DNA of 64,000 nt from Karstenula rhodostoma CBS 690.94 (Eukaryota > Ascomycota > Dothideomycetes > Pleosporales > Didymosphaeriaceae), in NCBI GenBank assembly GCA_010093485.1, contig MU001510.1, positions 575,709 through 639,708 on the forward strand. Reading direction: 5' to 3'. The notes beneath the pieces are model-generated. The model searched no databases. It saw nothing but the letters and a program-made list of their open reading frames with translations, and was not told where the DNA came from. The position numbers and the translations under genes were made by a program. Below, in pieces: positions 11,419-21,588 of this stretch. Each line of letters starts with the position of its first letter. The first letter of the stretch is position 1.

Positions 11419-11886
11419 ATCCGTTCGACGAAAAGCATTCCAGTTAAACGCTGCATGATGGAGCCCGTTTTCTCTGCTGTGCTGTGCCTGGGTTGGAATG
11501 TTTCTTTGTTCGCTGTTTGCTTCAATTTTCGCGGATAGCGACTCTTTTTGCCCCTCTTTTCACACACCCTCTGGGCTTTTCGTCTTATCAGCATACCCTA
11601 GACATAGTATGCATTCGGCCCATTCGTATCATGGCAGATATTGTTCGGAACCGGTTTTTAGTACAGAAACCGAGTATCAGCCGCTGAAGCCGAGGCGCGT
11701 GCGGTAAATTAGAAATGAAAGAAGAAGAAAATCGTTTTCAAACGTGAGCGCATTCAAAAAAGATCTCTTGGTCGGCCAAAGTAGATTCGTAGTCTTTGAA
11801 GCGCATTTTGCCTTCCATTGCTGACGCTGGGCGATCACGACATGCTAACGACGCATGAGGTTCTAGCACACCACAGGTCTCGCTCC
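11419..11886. other. Convergent intergenic region
   Basis: 3' flanks of the 10331 gene (+) and the FAD oxidoreductase gene (-). Short open frames here carry nothing recognisable. Confidence 0.5.
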
Positions 11887-13469
11887 TTACACCTCGATCC
11901 TCTCAAAAAACCCAAATCTCCCCTGTGGATCGTACTTCTTCTTCAAACCCCTCAGTCTCTCCAACCTCCACTCCTCATACCCATACACGGCCTCGTTACT
12001 CTCATCCCCAATAGCATAGTTGACATACGCCCCCAGTTTCTGTCCCGTCCCCGCCAACATGGCCTCCCGGACTTTCTTCCCATAGCTATACGCAAGCGCG
12101 TCCTGCGTCGCATTACTCGCATCATACGTGAAGGTCGGCGCGGCAAGGATATTCCCGTGGCGCAGCGGAAACGCCGTGCTCGCCGCGTCGACGAGCTTGA
12201 CGCCATTGACGGCGTAGGCCTCGAGCAGCATAGCCGAAGTATCGAGGCCTGTGCCGGGCAGCTCGGCGAAGAGATTGAGGACTGTGCGCAGGTTGGCGGG
12301 GGACCATTCGACGAGGTCTACGGGGAAGGTCTGGCGGCCGAAGCCCGGGGCGCAATTTGGGCCGTCGAGGTTTGAGCCGACGAGGGCGTTTGCGCCGGCG
12401 AGGTCGGTGTAGTTTGAGGTGACGCTGTAGGGGTTCAGGGCGTCGAGTGGGTCGCTGTATTTGCGGGGGAAGGAGGGGCCCTGCCAGAAGACGAGGAGCT
12501 GGATGATTGGTTTGGGGGAGATGGCGGGGATGTTGAGGAGGACGCCGAAGTGGGTGAGTTCGACGGGGCGGGATTCGGCACGCAGCCAGGTGTTTAGGAG
12601 GGTGAAGAGGGGTTCGAGCGCGTCGTGCGTGAAGATGTAAACTTTGGTGGAGAAGCCTTCGTCGGCGGGCGTGGTGCGGTCGTAGACTTGGTAGTGCACC
12701 TGGGTGACGATGCCGAAGTTGTGGCCGGCGCCGCGCAAACCCCAGAATAGGTCGGGGTTGGAGGCTGCGGAGACGGTGATGGCGGTGCTGTTGGCGAGGA
12801 CGACGCGGTAGGAGACGACGTTATCAATGGCGAGGCCATATTGGCCCTGCATCCAGCCGTGTCCGCCTCCAAGGGTGACTCTTAAGACATGGTCAGAGAA
12901 CGAACGGTTTGTTAGTTATGGGATAGCTCACCCAGTAAATCCTGTACAATCGCAAGCGCCAGCAACGAGGGTTTTGCCAGCAGCCCAAGCAGTTCCAATC
13001 ACTTCGCCAGATTTGGCACCGCCCTGTATATATGCCACTGGGCCCTTACTGGTCCGCTCGTTGCTAATGGTGACCTTCTTCATACCGCGCATGTTAATAC
13101 CGATTCCACCTTTGAAGTTATTGAGTGTTTTGGAGAAACCGTGGCCACCGTTGAAGGCTAGAAATGGTACATTTTGTGCGTTTGCGTACGCGACCTACAT
13201 AGGTTGTTCCATCAATATTCAGGTAGTTGAGTTACTAAACTTACTGTAGCCTGTACATCTGCCTCTGAAGTGACTTTAACGATGGCGTCGAACGTTGGGT
13301 TGATGTTGGCTGCCCATCTCGTCTTCGCGTCATCGAAAGCCGGCGTCCCCGGGGTGTAAATCTCAGCGGCCTGAGCAAGCTTAGGCCTGAGACCCTTAGA
13401 AAGGTCACCGACGGCTGCTGCTGATGCAACAGCTGCAAGAAAGAACGCCTTGAGCACCGCAGCTAACAT
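11887..13469 (-). CDS. Secreted berberine-bridge-type FAD-linked oxidoreductase
   Basis: Three exons, 13469-13245, 13194-12932 and 12880-11887, give 493 residues; introns are 50 and 51 bp. The N-terminus is a clear signal peptide (MLAAVLKAFFLAAVASAAA), which is why the ATG at 13469 is preferred over 13496. The FAD-binding PCMH-type fold is visible: FNGGHG with His93 at the position that carries the 8-alpha-histidyl flavin bond, and AGACDCTG with Cys156 at the position of the 6-S-cysteinyl bond, followed by LGGGHGWMQGQYGLAIDNV. FWGLRGAGHNFGIVT and the C-terminal BBE block (YVNYAIGDE ... LKKKYDPQGRFGF) complete the family pattern, at normal length. Such enzymes oxidise alcohols, sugars or secondary-metabolite intermediates with oxygen as acceptor. 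The substrate cannot be read from sequence. It lies 3.4 kb from, and divergent to, an AflR-like regulator, so a tailoring role in a metabolite pathway is possible. Confidence 0.92.
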
Positions 13470-16400
13470 GGTTACCTTGGCGTGCAAGCTGTCCAACCAG
13501 ACACTCAGAGGGTGGTAGAAAGGTAAGATGTGCTGTGGGAATGCTGCAGGTATATGTTCATTAGATATATAGACTGCATCTTTGCTGTGTGGCGCTCTGT
13601 CCGTAGTGCTGGAGGATGCCTTCAGGATTGTGGGTTTTGGTCAGACTGGGTCCGAAAACATGACTGCGGACTTCGCGTCAGCCATATGGTGTGCCCTTCC
13701 GACGAACACAGCTTGCTATGCATCACTCCAGTGGCGCGCAACATCTTTTGTCATTCCGTGGACACGATTGGTATTTAGAAGCACTGGTGAGAAGGCAGCT
13801 CCGGGTGCGCTCACGGACGTTTGTTCGGTCCCGAAAAGCGAAACTCCCGGCGAACCGTGGAAGCCAATGGCTCAATCAGACCATCAGACGATTTCAGCAG
13901 ATACTGCGTAAGATTTCCTGATTTTCGCATCGGAGGTAATTGTTTAAAAGTCTGCGTAATTGGTCTTGCATCCTTTCAAAGAGTTTGAGTGGTGGCCTGG
14001 AGGCTTGTTCCATGGTAGTTGAGTAGAAGTGTTGAGATGGTTGAGGCGACCATAATCCCAGAGCCACGGTCACACGTGACTCACCCCACCGCTCACCCCA
14101 ACACTCCCTCCTCCTCGCGGGCGCCTCCCTATTGTCTTCCACGACTCCGGGATCCCCACATAGCCCGGAGGCTGTTGTAGACAGTTGTATCCCCGCGCAA
14201 GTTTGCATAACCTCGTATTCGTTCTCAAAACAAGTCTGACATCGATTCCAGAGTACTGTGCATGCAATGTGGCCCAGTACGATCCGTGGGGCTTTTGCAA
14301 ACCTCAATTTACTGATGCTGGTCGTGTTGTATGCGACAAACCGAATATTGGCCGACCAGGTATGCCGTCACTCTGGTTTTAGGAGCGAAGGTCACCTACA
14401 GGTATGCGATTCCAAGGCCAGGCTAGTCGTGGCAGTACTTTGGATGGAAAACTTGAAGCTAACTTGTCCCTTTGCGTTTGCTACGACATTTTTTCGAAAA
14501 GGCCAACATGCTTAGTCGAACAACGTCCTTAATGGATTCGAACTTGCTAGCAAAACCATCCTTTATCTATGCTGAACCTTCGATATTTTGAAGCATATCG
14601 GAGGCCAAGGAGTGACGTGTAACTTGAATGTCATCTTCTCTTTAGGGGTCAAATGTGATACTTCGCGCACTTTTGCAAGCCGCGGTCTCTTTAGGGGTAT
14701 GATGTGGAATAATCGAAGAAAGCTGTGGCCGTATCATGCAGCTCCCCAAAGGAATTGCATACAGCGCGCGGCAATATGTGAAGCACAATGCTACTCGCTA
14801 CAAGGTATCCAGTCAGACTAGCGGCGTGAGAGAGAATCACATCTTCAGGCAGGTAGACCCGGCAGTTGTCTGTCTATCTGTTAGCTTATACATCCCTGCG
14901 AGTCGATTCTCGCGCGCAATAAGTGCCTTCTAAAGAGCATCGTGGCCGTACGCGCGAGTAGGGGTTGTGATGCATTGTGGTTGCAGCCCTGTCTTTTTGC
15001 AGTGGGTCTTTCAGAGCAGGGGCTACGTAAACTAAGAAAGAAGCAAATACCTACCCTTCGAGGTATAGCAGATTTCTACTTTAGTATAATAGAGAAACTT
15101 TGTTTCTTGTAGAGAGGCTTAAAAAGTCCGAAGAAAATAGACCCACTACAGGAAGATAGGGTTACAACCACAGTATAGGTTTGGTAATGCTCGGGAGGAA
15201 AGGTGTAGCAGGCGTTCATTCAACATTAGTCTAGTCTATTTGAGGCCCCGCGGACCACCCTCTCTCACGTGTAGCGATCTCGCGCTAAAGACTGTTTTGT
15301 TTTACCGAAATTCGATCCTCCCCGCCAGCAAAAGTGGTGCAAATTTACTGGACACAAACACAGACTTAGCATGTATGCTAGAGCGCTGTAATATCATCAT
15401 CGCGCCATCCGACAGGCTGGAGGGCCAACTATGACGATAATTAGTGTCACGACTGACAATGGAAACGTTGGTGCACAGTAAGGGTCTGTGCAATACATCT
15501 AACGCGGGAAACACGTAATTCTAATCTCCACATCGCTGCGCCACAACCCTCGATATTTCGCATCTCGGAAACAGTGCTCTGGGGGCCAAGATTATTGTAC
15601 GTCCGTTCCCGGGGACACATAGCTTACCATGTCCAAGGCCCTCGGTCTGGAAGGCTCGTCGTGCCGAGGCCTACCGACGATAGCGCCGAGGGCAATTGAT
15701 ATTGGCGTGAGGGCGAATAGACCTGCTTCATTCGCTTGTAGCAGGTAGTTACTGCCATGGCATGTTCTAGAGCAGGCTGACCGGCTGTCTGATTTCGCAC
15801 ATTGCGCCAAAGCTTCACAGGCGCGCTGTACAACAAAAGTCAACGAAGGCGGAGAGAACTCAATGTGGGTTCCAGGGCCGGAACGGCACAATCACAGAGT
15901 GCTCGTACATGGAAGCCTCTATCCATTTTGCTTTTCTTCGCGGCCTCCGTGATTAGCAGAAGCAACGATATGCCCCGCAGTACAGAACAGTTTCTTCACC
16001 CCAAAAAATAGTCCCGACATGCACCCCATCTGCGCACCGGACTCATTCAGGTGCGCAGGACCGTATGGAGGATACCATTCACCAAGAGTCAGGATCCTGG
16101 GCGGATGCTGCGCCTGTTGCATTAGCGTTCGGAGTTCGACTGATAATCGGCGGTAGTTCACAACCAATGCCATAATGACGCAAATGTCATGCGCTGCCAG
16201 CGTGGAAGGTGGTAATGGTATCTGTAAGCAATGCAAGCCCGACTTGAACGATTATACCTTCTACCAGTAGTTTCTATGCTGCATGGGGTCGCTGTGATTG
16301 ATAAAATAATAGGACAGGCAAGTGCGGAAGGCGCTTATTGGCTAGACCGAAAACGGCTTTCACCGCAGTGGTTGTTCTCGTGAAGCTGGCAGGACTCGAT

Positions 16401-16828
16401 CGGTGTGCTGTGAAGCTCGGAATAGGCGTATTGATTTGGGTCGCACGTGTCAGGATGTGATCCCTGGGTTGGCACAGGGAGGAAGGCCGTTATATGAACC
16501 AAGCTGTTGAAGGGGCCGAAAGCAGATCGCGCATGCAGACGAATCATTGCATGGCATGCATATGCTAAGCAAGGGTCACATGCCCTGACCCTGTAGGCCA
16601 TCTCCGCGTCTTTTTATCACATTACTGTCGTACATATGTATACTTCGGCGCCACCGTGACTTCATTTTATCCTGCCGGGCCAGCGGCGAGAAGTACAGCA
16701 GCCCATCCGTACGTAGGTACGCTGATTCTTTCGCGCCTAGATCTTGCATTGACACGGTGTAGCTACTCTTAAGAGCCGCGCTTGAGAACGAAAATCTTTG
16801 CGTCTCGTAGATCAAGTCTCGCATCAGT
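13470..16828. other. Long divergent intergenic region, no gene recognised
   Basis: 3.4 kb between the FAD oxidoreductase (-) and the AflR-like gene (+). All frames are broken into pieces of about 130 codons or fewer, none with recognisable motifs. The short open frames at 13582-13911 and 15592-15891 were inspected and show no family resemblance. No tRNA or long repeat was seen. It may hold decayed coding sequence too old to recognise. Confidence 0.5.
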
Positions 16829-18184
16829 ATGGCAAACTCGCAGCAAGATTCGCCCATGCAACGAACTGTCTGCGTACCCGGAGAGGGGCGTGTTAAGTTG
16901 CGGGCCTCCTGCGACGGTAAACAATTTCCAAAATCATAGCTTGTCCAGAATTGCTCACTCTCTTCAGCCTGCTCGTTCGCAAAGGTTAAATGCGATAGCC
17001 AGGTCCCTTGTGAGCGTTGTCGAGACAATGCCACCAACTGCTTCTACAGCCCTTCGAGACGTCATGGGAAACAGCCATGGGCAAAAAGAGTCGCGAGTCA
17101 ACACCAACGATTACAATCAACAATGCATGTCCACCCTTCGCAGGCGCCCTCCATGGGCTCTTTTCTAGCTTTCCAACCCAATCCAGGAGGCGGCACGTTT
17201 GCAATGCCATCGTCAATACCATCTGGCGTACCAACAAGTTCAATGAACAACATCCCGTTCGTAAACAGCCCAGCTGATAGTCCAATGGCGGATCGCCCTT
17301 TCAACGTCGGCAACACTTTCCAATTCCAGAATCCATGGCCGGGGGTATCTGCCACCGTTGTGCCAGCGCCTTCTTCGAGCCCGACAAGCACTTCGACGCT
17401 AACCATGTCAGAAGCAAGTATGTCACCACTGCTTGAGCCGGCTTTCCAATCCCCGGGGCATGACTGCGAAGCTAAAGCTCTCGCCATGCTTCATTCTTTG
17501 CACATGAAATCCATGGAGCATGCAACATACGGAACTCGCTCTTCGCAACAAATTCCTCCGCTTGATAAAATCTTACATAGCAACCGGGTTGCCGTCAGCA
17601 CACTGGGAGACTTATTGCAATGTCACTGCGCCCAACAGCCACATCTTGCGCTTTTGTATATGGCCGCGATCTCAAAAACCCTGTTCTGGTACCGACTTGC
17701 GATCAACCTATCCTTCAGATCCGCCACTCAAATCCACGGAGCCCGACATGAGCCCACGTCGCCACATTCACATACTGGACCATTCTCTATGTCTCCTGGA
17801 CCCAACACGACTACTACCGCCACCAACACCATGTCGAGCCAAATCAACGAAATCCCGAAAGCGAGAGCGCGCTCGAACACTATCCAGATTGGCTCATTCG
17901 ACCTAGAGGAAGAAGACGAGGCAGTCCTAGTGCGTAGTGTAGTCATGACTGAAGTCAAGAAAGCAGCCCGTCTCGTGGATTTCATGAAAAGTGGTGGTAT
18001 GCAGACGAATGTTGCAGAAGAGCAGGGCGAAGAGAGTCTGAGTGTGGGTTCCTGGTACCGAGCCGGTGGTGAGAAGCTGGAGAGGGAGATACAACACACA
18101 TTGCGAGAGGCCAGGGGCACCGGTAGGATGGCAACTAATTTCGAGCCGTACGCGGGAAACAAGGAACAGATGTGGTCGGCTTGA
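16829..18184 (+). CDS. AflR-like Zn2Cys6 transcription factor
   Basis: Two exons, 16829-16916 and 16968-18184, joined by a 51-bp intron (GTAAAC..TCTTCAG), encode 434 residues. The intron splits the zinc cluster: the first exon ends in KLRASCD and the second continues ACSFAKVKCD, giving C28-x2-C31-x6-C38-x5-C44-x2-C47-x6-C54. It is followed by SRRHGKQPWAKR, as in AflR. Residues of about 195-275 match the AflR-type domain: DCEAKALAMLHSLH, LDKILHSNRVAVSTLGDLLQ, CHCAQQPHLALLYMAAISKTLFWY. The length is close to that of known AflR proteins. The start MANSQQDSPM is in frame with a later ATG at 16856. The family members activate fungal polyketide clusters by binding palindromic TCG-N5-CGR sites; here the target pathway is unknown because no synthase lies in the window. 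The oxidoreductase at 11.9-13.5 kb is the only plausible pathway enzyme nearby. Confidence 0.88.
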
Positions 18185-19961
18185 ACTCAATCGAAGGATC
18201 CATTGCCAAGTCGGGCATTCATCAACACTCTTGCAGGTGCATAGAGGCGAGGCTGTTCATCCCGAGAGGTCGTATATCCGCCTACGGGGCTGTTTCTTCG
18301 CTTCATCGTTCAATAAACAACATTGTGCGTGGCAATCCTTCTGGCGCTGTCAATATCCGGATGCCCCTGATTGGGAGCGAACGTTGGGAAACCGCATGGG
18401 GATCCCAAGCAGCAGCATGGTGTGCAGGGTCGCTCGAACGGGAAGGATGGAGCTCGTGAAAGAAGGAGCTCCGTGCGTTGAAGGATCGATGCGATGCGCA
18501 AAAACAACGAGAGATCAGACGGATCCTCCTGACGCCACGGCACGCGCTAAGCGGGACTAATTACAGTGAGGTCCAACAACAATCCCCAACCCCCGGACCT
18601 CTTACCCGCCGGCTTCCGCTGACGGAAACGTCTTTTTGACGCACGATGTAGCGATCGGCTCATAGCTTCAGGACGGACTGTTCATTCCTTATTGCCGATA
18701 TACAGTCTCCACATATGAGAGTCTTTGTCCTTCATTTTCAGCCGAGTGCCGAACGGAGGCCGAGCGCCGGCTTTTCCATGACAAATGTGTGGCTCGCAAC
18801 GACTCTCTCAGAGGAATCCTCTCTAGACACCCGACGCGAAGACAGAGCACACCAGGTTCAGTCGCCTATAAGCTACGAGACCGTGCTATAGAACAGCAAG
18901 CCGACTGGCACGGTCTTGTGTGGATCTTCATCCTTCCCAGCGCATTGATTGTATGCAGATCCCAGCGTGGCTAGGAAATATAAAGTGGTACTGGCTTGGC
19001 ATTCGATCGACTACTACCATTGCATTGCGGTGCGGTTCGCCACAGAGGGAAACGTCACATTGCTATCTCTGTACTCCGGTTTCCGCGTAGTACATTGTTG
19101 AGGGACACTTCACGATTCATGGGCCCTCAAAAGCCGCTATTATAGGACTGGACTAAGTCATGAACCAGGAAGGTCACCATCATTGTATCCGCGCTAGCTA
19201 CAGGTGTTCAAGCCTAGGCTATCGACTGCCGTTAACTCAGAGCGATCGAATTTGTGCATCCGCAAACTCGCCTGGACACAAAGCTCCTCGGGTTGTCTTT
19301 ATGCGTGACGACAAAGGACTCAGAGACGTGGAGAGGAACTTCGCAATAACGGTCTGGACGACGCCCAGGATCAACTTCCCCGGAAGCCCACCTGAATCGT
19401 CCCCAACGGAGGAGCATCTACCGAATGTCGGCTTCAAACCCACTAAGAATGTCAACGTTCCAAAGACACGTTCAACCCCTCCCCGGACCCTACCTATAGG
19501 CATTCTTACAATCAAAGCATACGGAAACTACGCGTCAAACGCGGCATACCGAAGGATTGTAACCGCCAGGTCTTGTCCTCACTTGGCTAGTAGCCAACCT
19601 CGCGAAGACCCTGGGCCCAGGCGACGCGGGCCGACCCCTCCAGCACGCCACCGCAAAGACCTTCCAGATCTCAGGTGACAAGCCAGCTTCCTGAAAAGGG
19701 GCCTCTGGGATAGTCTGCGAGACTAGCTTCGCTGACTTCTCGCATAAGGAGGCACTGTCACACTAGATACCATCTCAAATTATAGTAGCTCCACGAACGT
19801 TGCCTCACCTGCTCGTGAAAACAGGCGAACGAGAGGCAGCACAGGAGGAGGAGAGCCGGGTAGATGGACGCCGACGTCGACTAGGATGTACCTGTTAGCA
19901 GGACGATTCTTGTCCATCCCCCAATACAAAAGTCGAGGGCTTTTCCACCCTCACTACCACC
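18185..19961. other. Intergenic region, no gene recognised
   Basis: 1.8 kb downstream of the AflR-like gene. The longest open frame (19160-19678, +) has no recognisable motif and no good start context. Nothing else was identified. Confidence 0.45.
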
Positions 19962-20610
19962 CTACTCCCTCTTATCCCCATCCTCAGCCTGCTCAGCCAC
20001 ACACGCTCTCACCGCCCTCTGAATAAATGCCCTCTTCAACACTAACTTCCGACCGATACCCCAATTCGCTCCTTAGCTTTCGTGATATCAAAAGTGCGAT
20101 TCACAGTACGATACTTGCCCATCTGCCGATTCAAGTGAGGCTCCCTCCTCCACAGACTCGTCGCCCACACAACCCATTCCGCAAACACAGCCGTGCAATA
20201 GAAGAGCCACGCCGGTATCACGCATATATTTTCTTCCCTGAATAATCACCCCTACATTCCCTCCTCCTCAGACACTTCCTGATAGTCTTCCTCGGCTCTA
20301 GGGTTACGACATGTCACCCCCCCTGCGTCCCGCCACGCCTTGCCTTTACACGCCCAATTCACATCGGCATGCCCTCGCCGAATAACACCATGCCCCTGAT
20401 CACCGCCGTGTACACTCTATCCCTTAATCGGCCCCTAGCACTAGTTTCTCTGCCTCAGTTGTAGTAGACAAGCTGCTCGGACTGCTGTTCTCGGTGGCGA
20501 AGACGAGATCGGTCAGGTTACTGTGTATAACGGAAGAAGAAGTATGAACGAATCCTTTCATCACGCCCAAAGCCACGCCGGTGGAAACGCACTCCGCGAC
20601 CTCATCACGG
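19962..20610 (-). pseudogene. Decayed 3-beta-hydroxysteroid dehydrogenase/Erg26-like remnant
   Basis: Read on the minus strand, scattered in-frame blocks match the 3-beta-HSD/sterol C-4 decarboxylase (Erg26-like) family in the right order. Near 20600-20430 is STGV ... GFVHTSSSVIHSNLTDLVFATE followed by EAEKLVLGAD. Near 20420-20366 is VYTAVIRGMVLFGEG, where the family has TxxIRPxGxFGEG. Near 20217-20084 is WLFYCTAVFAEWVVW, then RTVNRTFDITKAKE, the usual end motif. After that two frame changes are needed to reach LGYRSEVSVEEG and FIQRAVRAC before a stop at 19962-19964. A stop interrupts after the FGEG block, the catalytic YxxxK is lost, and about 100 residues are missing between blocks. The N-terminal Rossmann GxxGxxG part is not seen. 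No splice sites rescue it. This is a dead gene fragment. Confidence 0.65.
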
Positions 20611-21588
20611 CGCGACTCCATCCATCCATCCATCCATCCATACAATCTTGAAACAAGGCCACAAACCACGTTCCTACCGTGGGAATAATTCATGTAATCG
20701 TCGAACCCAGGATCCAGAGTAAATCTCAAACCCCGCGCCAGACAGAGCAACAGAAAGGAAGACGGGCCAAATAAACCCCATCACCACCATGTTGAAGGGG
20801 CTAATACCTCTAGAATACGTGCCTTGCATACCAACCCAACCCACCATCTTCCCCCTTCCAGCCCACCACCCACGCCCTCTCCTCCGCCTCCCCGACCCAC
20901 CATCGCCCGGGGAAGTCGGACACCACGAAACCCCCCCTCAACCACCCCTAGTTAAAAAGTATGAAAGCAAAAACCCCAAGCAGCCAGCTTATTCATGCTA
21001 GTTTAGTAAGCCTCAAAAGCACGACAACACGACACACACCACAAAGCGCATTTCATCTCATCAAGCTAAAAAGGGTATATTCACCGCCCCGCCTCGCCCT
21101 GCATGGCAGAGCTACACCGGATAGATAGATAGATACGCTAGAGTAGAGCAAACAAGTTCCCCCTCCCACAGACGATATGGAAAAGGAGAAAAGGAGAAAA
21201 ACACTAAATCATACACAGCATAACATTCGTTCGTGAGCCAGCCCAGCCCTGCTGCAGCTGGGTCGGATCGCATAACCTTGGGGGAATACCGCGAGAGCAT
21301 GAAACCGCCGGAAAGGAGGGTTAAACTTTTGGAAAGCGGTCGGTTGAGGGGTTTGAGTGGTTTGGTGTGGTATGACGTGGTGGTCGTGGTGGTCGTGGTC
21401 GTGTTGCGCATTAAAGGGGCCACGAAAGTGGGTCGGTTGGTGATTCGAGTTTGCGGTGCGAGGAATGTGATTCGGTCGGTCGTTCAATTTGGGGTGTGAA
21501 GGATGGGAGTGGCGATGACTGGGAGCGATCTCGCCCAGGTAACAGGGACCCGCTCGACAAAACACGTTGTCTCAACGATGCAGCGAGT
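20611..21588. other. Intergenic region with a short CCAT repeat
   Basis: Contains a CCAT tandem tract near 20618-20641 and CT/CA-rich sequence. The missing N-terminal part of the 20-kb pseudogene was sought here and not found. The right end is the 3' region of the KDEL protein gene. Confidence 0.45.

Noticed and set aside
14525..14570. Possible tRNA B-box on the minus strand (GTTCGAATCC)
   Set aside because: The flanking bases do not pair to make a T stem and no acceptor or anticodon arms were found.
15558..15568. TCG-N5-CGG match, an AflR-type binding site
   Set aside because: A match of this degeneracy is expected by chance more than once in 3.4 kb, and it is not close to either start codon.
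15592..15891. Minus-strand frame with a hydrophobic stretch (LFALTPISIALGAIVG)
   Set aside because: It resembles a membrane segment but no further conserved sequence or splice sites were found around it; left unannotated.
19160..19678. 172-codon plus-strand open frame near the dehydrogenase remnant
   Set aside because: No recognisable motif, weak start context and no supporting splice sites.
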